From contig NZ_POUC01000004.1 of the NCBI RefSeq assembly GCF_002891435.1, positions 1-64,000 of the forward strand: a stretch of DNA of 64,000 nt, written 5' to 3'. The translations under genes and the position numbers were made by a program. This document shows, piece after piece, positions 7,987 to 16,196 of this stretch (its first letter is position 1; every line of letters begins with the position of its first letter). Origin of the DNA: Streptomyces cahuitamycinicus (GTDB taxonomy: Bacteria; Actinomycetota; Actinomycetes; Streptomycetales; Streptomycetaceae). The notes under the pieces were generated by a model, which made no database searches, was not told the DNA's origin, and worked only from the letters and a program-made list of their open reading frames with translations.

Positions 7987-9108
7987 GTGCAGACGATGCC
8001 CGCCCATGCGGCCCACCACGACGACCGTGAGATCGAGACCCTCGAGGAGTTCGACGCGACCGTCTCGGCGCGCGGCACCCTCGCCGGATACCGCGTCCAG
8101 GCCGTCGATCTGACGGACCGTACCCGCGAGCTGCTCACCACGGACACGGCGGACGCGGTCTTCCTCGGCTGCGCGATGCGCGAGGACGCGGCCGCGAAGG
8201 TCCGCAGCGACGGCGCCCTGGTCTTCCCTCCGGTCCCGGGCCTGCCGTTCGACCCGTACCGCGGCCTGGTCTACTCGCCGGACGAACTCTTCGCGTCGCT
8301 GGCCGACGGCTACGAGGCCACGCCCGACGCCCTCGCCTACGCCTGGTTCCAGCGCACGAAGGCGGACCGCGACATCCACGCGTCGATGCTGCGCTCGATC
8401 CACGACGACTCCGTCTCGGACGCGCTCGACGAACTCCTGTCCGGCGCCCGGGTCGTGGGCGTCATGGGTGGCCACGCGATGGCCCGCGGAACCGAGGAGT
8501 ACGCGGGCGCGGCGCGCCTCGGCCGGGAGCTGGCCCGCGCCGGCTTCACGATCGCCACCGGCGGCGGCCCAGGCGCGATGGAGGCGGCGAACCTCGGCGC
8601 GTACGCCGCCCCCTTCGGCGACGAGATGCTCAGCGAGTCACTCGAACTCCTCGGCAAGGCACCGCACTTCACCCCGTCGATCACCCAGTGGGCCGCGGCC
8701 GCCTTCGAGGTGCGCACCCGCTGGCCGCAGGGCGGCCGTTCGGTCGGCATCCCGACCTGGTTCTACGGCCACGAGCCGCCGAACGCCTTCGCCTCCCACA
8801 TCGCCAAGTACTTCGCCAACGCCACCCGCGAGGACGGCCTGCTGGCCCGGTCCGACGCGGGTGTGGTGTTCCTGCCGGGCGCCGCCGGGACCGTACAGGA
8901 GATCTTCGACAACGCGACGCCCAACTACTACCAATCGCGCGGCGAGCCGACGCCCATGGTGCTGGTGAACCGCGTGCACTGGACGGAGAAGCTGCCCGCG
9001 TGGCCGCTGCTCCGGTCGCTGGCCCAGGGCCGCTCGATGGAGGCGCGCATCGCGCTGGTGGACCGGATCGAGGAGGCGCCGGAGGCGTTGAAACGTCTCG
9101 GCGGTTAA
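7987..9108 (+). CDS. LOG-like Rossmann-fold nucleotide-binding protein
   Basis: A 373-residue protein whose centre has the lysine-decarboxylase-like (LOG/TIGR00730) Rossmann features: VVGVMGGHAMARGTEEY, then FTIATGGGPGAMEAANLGAY, and later VVFLPGAAGTVQEIFDNAT. The last corresponds to the family PGGxGTxxE motif, with AA replacing the second glycine. An N-terminal extension of about 140 residues precedes this core. Family members cleave ribose-phosphate from nucleotide monophosphates or cytokinin precursors; the altered PGG motif leaves the activity of this copy open. Start GTG at 7987; spacing from the VOC gene suggests co-transcription. Confidence 0.82.
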   Translation: MQTMPAHAAHHDDREIETLEEFDATVSARGTLAGYRVQAVDLTDRTRELLTTDTADAVFLGCAMREDAAAKVRSDGALVFPPVPGLPFDPYRGLVYSPDELFASLADGYEATPDALAYAWFQRTKADRDIHASMLRSIHDDSVSDALDELLSGARVVGVMGGHAMARGTEEYAGAARLGRELARAGFTIATGGGPGAMEAANLGAYAAPFGDEMLSESLELLGKAPHFTPSITQWAAAAFEVRTRWPQGGRSVGIPTWFYGHEPPNAFASHIAKYFANATREDGLLARSDAGVVFLPGAAGTVQEIFDNATPNYYQSRGEPTPMVLVNRVHWTEKLPAWPLLRSLAQGRSMEARIALVDRIEEAPEALKRLGG

Positions 9109-9120
9109 TAAGAAGGCAAA

Positions 9121-9132
9121 GCAAGTGCTTGC
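9121..9132. promoter_or_regulatory. Inverted repeat GCAAG-TG-CTTGC, candidate operator
   Basis: A perfect 5-bp inverted repeat with two-base centre, in unusually AT-rich DNA just upstream of a consensus promoter for the wall-protein gene. The half-site is reminiscent of LacI-family operators. No regulator gene is adjacent, so the binding protein is unknown. Confidence 0.35.
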
Positions 9133-9146
9133 AACCTGCATATGCG

Positions 9147-9174
9147 TTGACACTACTTATGCAGCGCTTATAGA
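9147..9174 (+). promoter_or_regulatory. Vegetative-type promoter for LAETG protein
   Basis: TTGACA at 9147-9152 and TATAGA at 9169-9174, separated by 16 bp, match the consensus of the principal actinomycete sigma factor. The coding start (9253) lies about 75 bp downstream of the -10 box. Confidence 0.55.
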
Positions 9175-9252
9175 CCTGTGAGCCTCCGGTAGTGCTGATG
9201 TCCTGTCAACACTGCCTCCACCCCCCGCTTGAGCAATCCTGTAAGGACAAAC

Positions 9253-9945
9253 GTGGCAGCTCTGTCCGTATCCCGCCGCGCACGTGCCGTGCGCGTCCTC
9301 GGTGTCGTCTCCGCCTCGGCCGCGCTCGCGCTCGGTACCGCCGGCAACGCGCTCGCCTGCGACATCAGCGAGTTCTCCGCCGAGGCGAAGTGCGATGGCG
9401 ACAAGGGCGTCATCACCGTCACCGACGTCGACCCCGCCGGCATCGCGGCGACGGTCACCGTGTACCTGGAGAACAACGGTGCCGACGTCAAGAAGGTCGG
9501 CGAGCAGGAGGTGAAGGGCTCGCGCGAGGGCACCACCATCACCTTCGCCGAGAACTGGAAGCCGAACGCCGAGTACCGCATCCACGTCAAGGCCGCCGGG
9601 TACGTCGACGAGGACATCAAGCCGAACCTCGTCACCCCGGCCACGGCCTGCAAGAAGGAAGAGGAGGAGCCTCCGGCTTCGACTCCCCCGGCGACGCCGA
9701 CCCCGTCGGCGTCCCCCTCCAAGCCGGCCGAGAAGAGCGAGAACCCCGCTCCGGAGCCGTCGGAGAGCCAGAGCACCTCGCCGGCGGGCAACGTGCCCGC
9801 CCCTGCCGGTGACTCCAACCTCGCCGAGACCGGTGCCGACTCCAACACCGGGATCATCGCCGGCATCGCGGCGGCCCTGGTCGCCGTCGGTGGCGGTGCG
9901 GTGTTCTTCGGCATGCGCCGTCGCGGGGCGAGCAGCGACAGCTGA
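9253..9945 (+). CDS. LAETG-motif cell-wall-anchored protein (sortase substrate)
   Basis: A 230-residue exported protein. A signal peptide covers the first ~35 residues (basic start, hydrophobic core, cleavage near GNALA-CD). The mature part is a small beta-rich domain of about 110 residues with two or three cysteines, followed by a Pro/Ser/Glu-rich wall-spanning region. The C-terminal sorting signal is complete: LAETG, a hydrophobic stretch ([19 protein letters not shown]), then MRRR. LAxTG is the substrate motif of class E sortases in Streptomyces, so the protein should be covalently fixed to peptidoglycan. I chose GTG 9253 because AAGGA lies six bases upstream; an upstream TTG is in frame but lacks a site. 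No sortase gene is in the window. Confidence 0.9.
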   Translation: MAALSVSRRARAVRVLGVVSASAALALGTAGNALACDISEFSAEAKCDGDKGVITVTDVDPAGIAATVTVYLENNGADVKKVGEQEVKGSREGTTITFAENWKPNAEYRIHVKAAGYVDEDIKPNLVTPATACKKEEEEPPASTPPATPTPSASPSKPAEKSENPAPEPSESQSTSPAGNVPAPAGDSNLAETGADSNTGIIAGIAAALVAVGGGAVFFGMRRRGASSDS

Positions 9946-9965
9946 CGCCCGCGGCACACACCGTG

Positions 9966-9999
9966 ACGTGGCCCGCCCCCGGCCGGGGGCGGGCCACGT
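9966..9999. terminator. Bidirectional terminator hairpin
   Basis: A perfect 34-bp palindrome (ACGTGGCCCGCCCCCGG and its complement) between the convergent wall-protein and isomerase-like genes. There is no T-tract, as is common for actinomycete terminators. Confidence 0.7.
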
Positions 10000-10005
10000 C
10001 CTGTC

Positions 10006-10803
10006 TCAGCCGAAGGTGGCCCGCTCCAGCCAGAACTCCAGCAACTCCCGCTCGCCCAGGACCTCCAGCTCCTTCGTGTCCAGCGGCAGCCGGCGGTAGA
10101 ACGCGAGCAGCACGAAGGTGAGCGGCCCGCGCAGGGCGACCGTGGCCTTCTCGTGGCCCCGGCGCCAGCGGACACCGTCCTCGGTGAGCTCGACGACCCA
10201 TTCGGCGTTCAGGTCCGGTCCGGTGTCGGTGGCGTGCAGATGGATGCTGCGGCCCGGGCCGACCAGTTCCCCCACCACGTCCTGCGGCTCCGTCCGCTGC
10301 ACGTACTCCACGATCTGGAGCCATTCGTCGATCGCGTCGGCGGCGACCTCGGGCGCGACCTCGTAGGGCAGCCCGGCGGCCAGTGCGGCGTCGGCGCGGT
10401 GCACGGTGATCTCGTGCGTCATCCTGCGGGCCCAGAACCCCGAGCTCTGTATCCCGGCCCAGCCCCACACCTTCGCGTCCGGTCCGGCCTCCCGCAGCGT
10501 GGCGACGATCTGCTCGCCCGTCTCCGCCAGCCAGGCGTCCAGTGCGGCGGCGTCACCGGCGGCCTGCGGACCGGCCCCGCCCGGCACCCGCTCCTCGGGC
10601 ACCTCCTCCACGGCCCGGGTCCGCACCATCAGCTCCGCCCAGCGCAGGGCGGCGCCCGTGTGCCGGACGAGTTCCTCCAGCGACCAGTCCGGGCAGGTCG
10701 GCACCGTGCCGGACAGATCTGCCCCCGAGGTCACCACCTGCCGCAACAGGACGATCTGGTGGGCGATTTCGTCGCAGTAGCGGTCGTGCGCGAGTGGCGT
10801 CAT
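10006..10803 (-). CDS. Maleylpyruvate isomerase family (mycothiol-dependent, DinB-like) protein
   Basis: A 265-residue protein with an N-terminal DinB-like helical bundle: PTCPDWSLEELVRHTG carries the first metal histidine, and RRMTHEITVHRADA carries the second and third (HxxxHRxD). A C-terminal SCP2-like domain follows. Members use mycothiol as a cofactor for isomerisation or conjugation and need a divalent metal; in actinomycetes most have no assigned substrate. ATG 10803 is chosen because the family begins just before the HDRYCDEIAHQ stretch; a GTG/TTG extension upstream would run into the palindromic element. Convergent with the LAETG gene. Confidence 0.85.
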   Translation of the reverse strand: MTPLAHDRYCDEIAHQIVLLRQVVTSGADLSGTVPTCPDWSLEELVRHTGAALRWAELMVRTRAVEEVPEERVPGGAGPQAAGDAAALDAWLAETGEQIVATLREAGPDAKVWGWAGIQSSGFWARRMTHEITVHRADAALAAGLPYEVAPEVAADAIDEWLQIVEYVQRTEPQDVVGELVGPGRSIHLHATDTGPDLNAEWVVELTEDGVRWRRGHEKATVALRGPLTFVLLAFYRRLPLDTKELEVLGERELLEFWLERATFG

Positions 10804-10813
10804 GCCTCGCACC

Positions 10814-10981
10814 CTAGTGCTGCGACCGGAAAGGTTCACCGGCTTGCGACGCCCGGCACGGCACCTCGCCGCGTTGTCGCATCACCCGAGTACATCCAGT
10901 ACGCGGGCGATGCTCCGCCTTGCGATGCACCGCACCGGACGCCACAAGCTTTCCGGCAAACCTTTCCGGTCACAGCACTAG
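10814..10981. mobile_element. 168-bp palindromic MITE-like element
   Basis: The ends are inverted copies: CTAGTGCTGCGACCGGAAAG on the left and the complement of CTAGTGCTGTGACCGGAAAG on the right, with both ends bounded by CTAG. The symmetry continues inward with mismatches, so nearly the whole element folds into one hairpin whose tip is GAGTAC-ATCCA-GTACGC, flanked by CATCACCC and GGGCGATG. There is no room for a transposase. It lies between the isomerase-like gene and the end of thiQ. It resembles non-autonomous miniature transposons; I believe related palindromes recur in Streptomyces genomes, but that is from memory. Confidence 0.7.
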
Positions 10982-10991
10982 GCGGGGACGG

Positions 10992-12011
10992 TCAGTTGAG
11001 CACCACGATTTCGGCGGCGTCGAAATCCACGCCGACCTCGTCCCCGACCTCCGGTGCCGCCCGCAGCGCGCAGGCCGCCTCCAGGCGTGGGGCGTCCTCG
11101 GGCTGGAGGTGCACGGCGACATGAGTGCCCCGGAAGGTACGCGCGGCCACCGTGCAGCGCAGGCCCGAGTCGGCGGGCACCAGGTGCACTCCTGCGGGCC
11201 GCACCAGCAGGGTCCGCGTGCCCTGCGGAGCACCCTCCGGCACCGGCACCTTGCCCCAGGGCGTGTCCGCGGCCTGCGCCCCGACCGTCGCCTCGACCAC
11301 GTTCTCGAACCCGAGGAAGCGGGCGACGAACGCGTCGGCGGGCCGCTGCCACACCTGAAGGGGCGAACCCGACTGGGCGATCCGCCCGTCCCGCATCACC
11401 ACGACCCGGTCGGCCAGCGCGAAGGCCTCCCCCTGGTCGTGCGTCACGGCGAGCACGGTCGTGCCCAACCGGCCGAACAGTTCCCTCAGTTCGACGACCA
11501 GCCGCTCCCGCAGCGACCGGTCGAGCTGCCCCAGCGGCTCGTCCAGCATCAGCAGCCGCGGACTCGGCGCGAGGGCCCTGGCCAGGGCGACGCGCTGCTG
11601 CTCTCCGCCGGACAGTGCGGCGACGGCCCGGCGGCCCGCGCCCGGCAGCCCCACGAGGTCCAGCAACTCCTTGACGCGGTCGGCCTGTTGCCGCTTCGAC
11701 TCGCCGTGCATCCGCAGCCCGAAGGCCACGTTCGCGCCCACGTCCCGCTGCGGGAACAACTGGTGGTCCTGGAACATCAGCCCGACGCCCCGCTTGTGCG
11801 CGGGCACGCCCGCCTGGTCGCGACCGTCGAGCACCACCCGCCCGGAGTCGAGGGGTTGCAGCCCTGCCACCGCCCGCAGCAGGGTCGACTTGCCGCTGCC
11901 GCTAGGGCCGAGCACGCACACGATCTCGTGCTCGGCGATCTCCAGATCGACGGCGTCCAGCACCGCCCGCTCACCGAAACGAACCGTCGCCCCCCGCAGA
12001 GCCAGCAGCAT
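10992..12011 (-). CDS. thiQ: Thiamine-type ABC transporter ATP-binding protein
   Basis: A 339-residue ATPase of the thiamine/iron/spermidine importer class. Walker A is LGPSGSGKSTLLRAV, the Q-loop is MFQDHQLFPQ, the signature is LSGGEQQRVALARAL, Walker B is RLLMLDEPLGQLD, and the switch is AVTHDQGEA. A C-terminal regulatory (TOBE-like) extension of about 100 residues follows the nucleotide-binding domain. The ATG overlaps the permease stop (TGATG), so the two are translationally coupled. The assignment to thiamine rests on the riboswitch and binding protein at the head of the operon. Confidence 0.88.
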   Translation of the reverse strand: MLLALRGATVRFGERAVLDAVDLEIAEHEIVCVLGPSGSGKSTLLRAVAGLQPLDSGRVVLDGRDQAGVPAHKRGVGLMFQDHQLFPQRDVGANVAFGLRMHGESKRQQADRVKELLDLVGLPGAGRRAVAALSGGEQQRVALARALAPSPRLLMLDEPLGQLDRSLRERLVVELRELFGRLGTTVLAVTHDQGEAFALADRVVVMRDGRIAQSGSPLQVWQRPADAFVARFLGFENVVEATVGAQAADTPWGKVPVPEGAPQGTRTLLVRPAGVHLVPADSGLRCTVAARTFRGTHVAVHLQPEDAPRLEAACALRAAPEVGDEVGVDFDAAEIVVLN

Positions 12012-13687
12012 CAGAACTCCCCCGTCCGGTCCGTGCGAAGCCTCTCCAGTACCAGCAGGGCCACCGCGCACACCATCATCAGAATCGTCGAAAGGGCCAT
12101 CGCCTGGCCGTAGTTGAGGTCACCGGGGCGTCCGAGCAGCCGGGCCACGGCCACCGGCAGCGTCGGCCGGTCGGGCCGTGCGATGAACACCGTCGCGCCG
12201 AACTCCCCGAGGGACACGGCGAAGGCGAATCCGGCCGCGATCAGCAGCGCCCGCCGCACGATCGGCAGGTCCACCTCCCGCCACACCCGCCAGGGCGAGG
12301 CCCCCAGCACGGAGGCCGCCTCCCGCAGCCGGACGTCCACCGCTCTCAGCACGGGCAGCATCGTCCGTACGACGAACGGCACGCCGACCAGGGCCTGCGC
12401 GAGCGGCACCAGGATCCAGGAGGACCTGAGGTCCAGCGGCGGCTCGTCGAGGGAGATCAGGAACCCGAAGCCGACGGTCACCGCCGACACCCCGAGCGGC
12501 AGCATCAGCAGCGCGTCGAAGCCGCGCACGAACCGCCCGGCGTCCCGGCGGGTGAGCGCGACCGCGGCGAGAGAGCCGATCACCACGGCGATGATCGTGG
12601 CGGCGACGGCGTACGACAGGGAGTTGCCGATCGCCTCGATCGGCGGGACCAGGAAGAATCCGCCGTCCTCGCTGGTCAGCGCCCGGTAGTAGCCGAAGCC
12701 CGGGGCGCCAAGGGACCGCTGCACCAGCACGGCGAGCGGCAGCACGAGCAGCACGGCGACGGTGACGAGCACCCCGCCCAGCAGCGCCCGCTGTCCCGCG
12801 CCGCGCGGCCGGCGCGCCGTCACGGACGCGTCCACCAGCCGCAGTGCGGTCTCCCGCCGCCGCACGGTCCAGGCGTGCAGGGCGAGGATGGCGCCCACCG
12901 CGACGAACTGGATGAGGGTCAGCACGGCCGCCGTCGACAGGTCGAAGATCTCCGACGTCTGCCGGTAGATCTCCACCTCCAGGGTGGAGAAGGTGGGTCC
13001 GCCGAGGATCTGCACGACACCGAAGGAGGTGAAGGTGAACAGGAAGACCATGAGCGCGGCAGCGGCGACGGCCGGGGCGAGGGCAGGGAGAGTCACCTGC
13101 CGCCAGGCCCTCAGCGGAGACGCCCCGAGCATCCGCGCGGCCTCCTCCTGCCGCGGGTCCAGCTGCGCCCAGAGCCCGCCGACCGTCCGGACGACGACCG
13201 CGTAGTTGAAGAAGACGTGCGCGAGCAGGATCGCCCACACGGTGGTGTCCAGCCGTACGCCCCACAGCTCGTCGAGCAGCCCGCCCCGCCCGACCAGCGC
13301 CAGGAACGCCGTACCGACGACGACCGTCGGCAGCACGAAGGGCACGGTCACGACCGCCCGCAGGACCTGCTTGCCCGGGAAGTGGAAACGCGCGAAGACG
13401 TACGCGCCGGGGAGCGCGACGATCAGCGTGAGCGCGGTGGAGACGAACGCCTGCCAGGTGGTGAACCACAGCACGTGCCGGACGTCGGACTGCGCCAGTA
13501 CCTCCCCGATCCGCCCCAGGTGCCAGGTCCCGTCGGCCTTCAGGCCACGCGCGACGATCGCGGCGACGGGGTAGGCGAAGAAGACCGCGAAGAACGCGAC
13601 GGGCACGGTCAGCAGGCCGGACCGAGCCGCCGCGCTCCGCCTCCGGGCGGCTACTTCAGTACGAGTGAGGTCCACGACTTGACCCAC
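12011..13687 (-). CDS. thiP: Thiamine-type ABC transporter permease, two fused permease domains
   Basis: A 558-residue permease with about twelve spans and two copies of the binding-protein-dependent transport inner-membrane domain. Each copy has an EAA-type loop: EEAARMLGASPLRAWRQVTLP in the first half and REAASVLGASPWRVWREVDLP in the second. Such tandem permeases occur in ThiP and FbpB importers. The gene overlaps the 3' end of the binding-protein gene by about 37 bp from a GTG at 13687; a GTG at 13675 is an alternative start. It should form the channel for the lipoprotein-bound ligand, energised by the following ATPase. Confidence 0.88.
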   Translation of the reverse strand: MGQVVDLTRTEVAARRRSAAARSGLLTVPVAFFAVFFAYPVAAIVARGLKADGTWHLGRIGEVLAQSDVRHVLWFTTWQAFVSTALTLIVALPGAYVFARFHFPGKQVLRAVVTVPFVLPTVVVGTAFLALVGRGGLLDELWGVRLDTTVWAILLAHVFFNYAVVVRTVGGLWAQLDPRQEEAARMLGASPLRAWRQVTLPALAPAVAAAALMVFLFTFTSFGVVQILGGPTFSTLEVEIYRQTSEIFDLSTAAVLTLIQFVAVGAILALHAWTVRRRETALRLVDASVTARRPRGAGQRALLGGVLVTVAVLLVLPLAVLVQRSLGAPGFGYYRALTSEDGGFFLVPPIEAIGNSLSYAVAATIIAVVIGSLAAVALTRRDAGRFVRGFDALLMLPLGVSAVTVGFGFLISLDEPPLDLRSSWILVPLAQALVGVPFVVRTMLPVLRAVDVRLREAASVLGASPWRVWREVDLPIVRRALLIAAGFAFAVSLGEFGATVFIARPDRPTLPVAVARLLGRPGDLNYGQAMALSTILMMVCAVALLVLERLRTDRTGEF

Positions 13688-14736
13688 TGGTCACGGTGGT
13701 CGGCGATCTTCGCCGGGTCCATGGTCTCCGGGTCCTTCGCCTGCGGCCCGTACTTCACGAACTCCGGCGGCACCTGGACGCCCTCGCGCACCGGGTACAC
13801 GAACATGTTCATCGGCATGTCCTCCTGGAACCTCTTGCCGACGAGGAAGTCGAGGAGAGCCTTGCCGCCCTTGGTGTTCTTGGCGTTGCTGAGCAGCCCG
13901 GCGTACTCGACCTGCCGGAAGCAGGTGCCCTCGGCGACCCCGGTCGGCGCCGTGCCGGGCCTGGGGTCGGCGAAGACGACCTCGGCGGGCGGCGAGGAGG
14001 CGTACGACACGACGAGCGGCCGGTCGCCCTTGGCCTTCTTGCCGCCGGCCGAGCCGGAGAACTCCTCGTTGTAGGCCTGCTCCCAGCCGTCGACGACCTT
14101 CACGCCGTTGGCCTTGAGCTTCGTCCAGTAGCCCTCCCAGCCGGAGTCGCCGTACTTCGCGGCGGTGCCGAGCAGGAAGCCGAGGCCGGGCGAGGAAGCG
14201 GAGGCGTTCTCGGTCACGAGCAGGTTCTTGTACTGCGGCTTCACCAGGTCGTCGAAGCTCTTCGGCGGCTCCAGCTCGTGGTCGGCGAAGTACTTCTTGT
14301 CGTAGTTGACGCAGATGTCGCCGGTGTCGACGGGCGTGACACGGTGCTTGTCCTGGTCGACCCGGTACTCCGCCTTGATCCGGTCCGACCCCTTCGCCTC
14401 GTACGACTGGAAGAGGCCGTTGTCGAGGGCGCGGGACAGCAGGGTGTTGTCGACGCCGAAGAGGACGTCGCCCTGCGGGTTGTCCTTGGTCAGGATGGCC
14501 TTGTTCACGGCCTGCCCGGCGTCGCCGTCCTTGAGGACCCTGACCTTGTAGCCGGACTGCTTCTCGAAGGCCGCCATGACGTCCTTGGACGCGGCCCACG
14601 AGTCGTGGCTGACGAGCGTCACGGTCTTGGAGTCGCCGGACCCCTGGCCGCCGTCGGACGACCCGCACGCGGCGAGCGTGCCGGACACGCCGAGCGCGAC
14701 GGCCGCCGCCGCCAGCCGCTTGATGTTGTTGCCCAC
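13651..14736 (-). CDS. thiB: Thiamine ABC transporter substrate-binding lipoprotein
   Basis: A 361-residue lipoprotein: basic start IKRLAAAAVALGV, lipobox LAACG (Cys about residue 24), then a Ser/Gly linker. The body matches TbpA/ThiB-type binding proteins of the iron/thiamine class: TLVSHDSWAASKDVMAAFEK, GDVLFGVDNTLLSRALD, and PVDTGDICVNYDKKYF. GTG 14736 has GGAGGAAT placed correctly. It captures thiamine or a thiamine phosphate outside the membrane and passes it to the permease encoded downstream. The TPP riboswitch in its leader makes the substrate assignment strong. Confidence 0.92.
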   Translation of the reverse strand: MGNNIKRLAAAAVALGVSGTLAACGSSDGGQGSGDSKTVTLVSHDSWAASKDVMAAFEKQSGYKVRVLKDGDAGQAVNKAILTKDNPQGDVLFGVDNTLLSRALDNGLFQSYEAKGSDRIKAEYRVDQDKHRVTPVDTGDICVNYDKKYFADHELEPPKSFDDLVKPQYKNLLVTENASASSPGLGFLLGTAAKYGDSGWEGYWTKLKANGVKVVDGWEQAYNEEFSGSAGGKKAKGDRPLVVSYASSPPAEVVFADPRPGTAPTGVAEGTCFRQVEYAGLLSNAKNTKGGKALLDFLVGKRFQEDMPMNMFVYPVREGVQVPPEFVKYGPQAKDPETMDPAKIADHRDQWVKSWTSLVLK

Positions 14737-14743
14737 TGGATTC

Positions 14744-14762
14744 CTCCTGGAGTGACCAGGAG
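14744..14762 (-). promoter_or_regulatory. Hairpin sequestering the thiB ribosome binding site
   Basis: On the minus strand CTCCTGG and CCAGGAG pair around TCACT. The right arm is part of the AGGAGG of thiB, so the stem would hide the ribosome binding site. Placed downstream of the TPP aptamer, this is a likely expression platform acting on translation. Confidence 0.55.
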
Positions 14763-14775
14763 AAGACGCGGCCCC

Positions 14776-14800
14776 GCCCGGGACCTCCGGGGTCCCGGGC
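14776..14800 (-). promoter_or_regulatory. GC-rich hairpin in riboswitch leader
   Basis: GCCCGGGACC and GGTCCCGGGC form a perfect 10-bp stem around a five-base loop, between the TPP aptamer and the RBS hairpin. No T-run follows. It could be a transcription terminator stem or a spacer element of the expression platform. Confidence 0.5.
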
Positions 14801-14823
14801 AGGGCGCAACAGCTCGAGTGATG

Positions 14824-14912
14824 ACCGATCTCCCTACCCAGAATGACCTGGGCCAGGTTCGGAGGGTCTGCGGCCGTGTGCCGCACTCTCAGCGCTGTGG
14901 CGCTCCCCTGTC
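14824..14912 (-). ncRNA. TPP (THI-box) riboswitch
   Basis: On the minus strand the conserved aptamer parts appear in order: GGGGAGCGCC, GCTGAGAG (the CUGAGA box), then ACCCTCCGAACCTG, and finally GGTAGGGAGATCGG. These match the pyrimidine- and pyrophosphate-sensing helices of thiamine pyrophosphate riboswitches. It sits 90 bases upstream of thiB and should turn the importer off when TPP is plentiful. Confidence 0.93.
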
Positions 14913-14943
14913 GGAATATGCAGATGTTCTTACGGCGGTCAGA

Positions 14944-16050
14944 CTACCGTTCGGTGGCCGCGAGCTGACCACACGCCCCGTCGATCTCCTGACCACGGGT
15001 GTCCCGGATCGTCACCGGCACACCATGGGCGGCGATCGCCTCCACGAACGCCTTCTCGTCCTCGGGCCGGGAGGCGGTCCACTTGGAGCCGGGCGTCGGG
15101 TTCAGCGGAATCAGGTTCACGTGCACGGGCTTGCCCTTGAGCAGCCGCCCGAGCCGGTCACCCCGCCAGGCCTGGTCGTTGATGTCCCGGATCAGCGCGT
15201 ACTCGATGGACAGCCGCCGCCCCGACCTGGCGCTGTACTCGAAACCGGAGTCCAGCACCTCCCGGACCTTCCAGCGCGTGTTCACCGGCACGAGCGTGTC
15301 GCGCAGCTCGTCGTCGGGGGCGTGCAGCGAGATGGCGAGGCGGCACTTGAAGCCCTCGTCGGAGAACCGGTGGATGGCCGGGACGAGCCCGACCGTCGAG
15401 ACGGTGATACCGCGCTGCGAGAGCCCCAGCCCGTCGGGCTCGGGGTCGGTGAGCCGCCGGATGGATCCGACGACCCGGTTGTAGTTGGCGAGCGGCTCAC
15501 CCATGCCCATGAAGACGATGTTGCTGAGCCGCGCGGGACCGCCGGGAACCTCTCCGTCCCGCAGGGCCCGCATCCCGTCCACGATCTGATGGACGATCTC
15601 GGCGGTGGACAGATTCCGGTCGAGACCCGCCTGCCCGGTCGCACAGAACGGGCAGTTCATCCCGCACCCGGCCTGGGAGCTGATGCACATGGTCACCCGG
15701 TCCGGGTAGCGCATCAGCACGGACTCGACGAGCGTCCCGTCGAACAGCCGCCACAGCGTCTTGCGGGTGGTGCCCTGGTCGGTCGACAGATGCCGCACGA
15801 CGGTCATCAGCTCGGGCAGCAGCGCCTCCTGCAGCCGCCCCCGGGCACCGGCCGGAATATCGGTCCACTGCTCCGGATCATGCGCGTACCGCGCGAAGTA
15901 GTGCTGCGAGAGCTGCTTGGCACGAAACGGCTTCTCCCCGACAGCGGCAACGGCCTCCTTGCGCTCGGCAGGAGTGAGATCGGCAAGATGCCGCGGCGGC
16001 TTCTTGGCTCCGCGGGGGGCGACGAATGTGAGTTCTCCGGGTGCAGGCAT
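14944..16050 (-). CDS. rlmN: 23S rRNA (adenine2503-C2)-methyltransferase RlmN, radical SAM
   Basis: A 368-residue radical SAM methyltransferase. The 4Fe-4S cluster motif is CGMNCPFC (CxxxCxxC) in the middle of the chain; [11 protein letters not shown] and the conserved C-terminal cysteine in [11 protein letters not shown] (methyl-carrying site) are present. It methylates A2503 of 23S rRNA and A37 of some tRNAs using two SAM molecules. ATG 16050 is preceded by GGGAGAG, and the family-typical N-terminus follows. The gene is flanked upstream by a compositionally different zone. Confidence 0.95.
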   Translation of the reverse strand: MPAPGELTFVAPRGAKKPPRHLADLTPAERKEAVAAVGEKPFRAKQLSQHYFARYAHDPEQWTDIPAGARGRLQEALLPELMTVVRHLSTDQGTTRKTLWRLFDGTLVESVLMRYPDRVTMCISSQAGCGMNCPFCATGQAGLDRNLSTAEIVHQIVDGMRALRDGEVPGGPARLSNIVFMGMGEPLANYNRVVGSIRRLTDPEPDGLGLSQRGITVSTVGLVPAIHRFSDEGFKCRLAISLHAPDDELRDTLVPVNTRWKVREVLDSGFEYSARSGRRLSIEYALIRDINDQAWRGDRLGRLLKGKPVHVNLIPLNPTPGSKWTASRPEDEKAFVEAIAAHGVPVTIRDTRGQEIDGACGQLAATER

Positions 16051-16061
16051 AACTCTCCCAG

Positions 16062-16081
16062 TGTGGCAGATCAACTGCCAC
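16062..16081 (-). promoter_or_regulatory. Hairpin immediately upstream of rlmN
   Basis: TGTGGCAG and CTGCCACA form an 8-bp stem with a short loop, ending about a dozen bases before the rlmN start. It could be an operator or a leader stem-loop. There is no T-run. Confidence 0.4.
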
Positions 16082-16196
16082 AGCCCAGGCCGGAGCGGGG
16101 TGGGGGTGGTCACCCGTGGGTGCCGACTGTCAGCGTTGGTCGGCTTCGGACGGCCCAGGGACGGCCCAGCCAGCGCCGCAGACCTTACAGTTTAAA

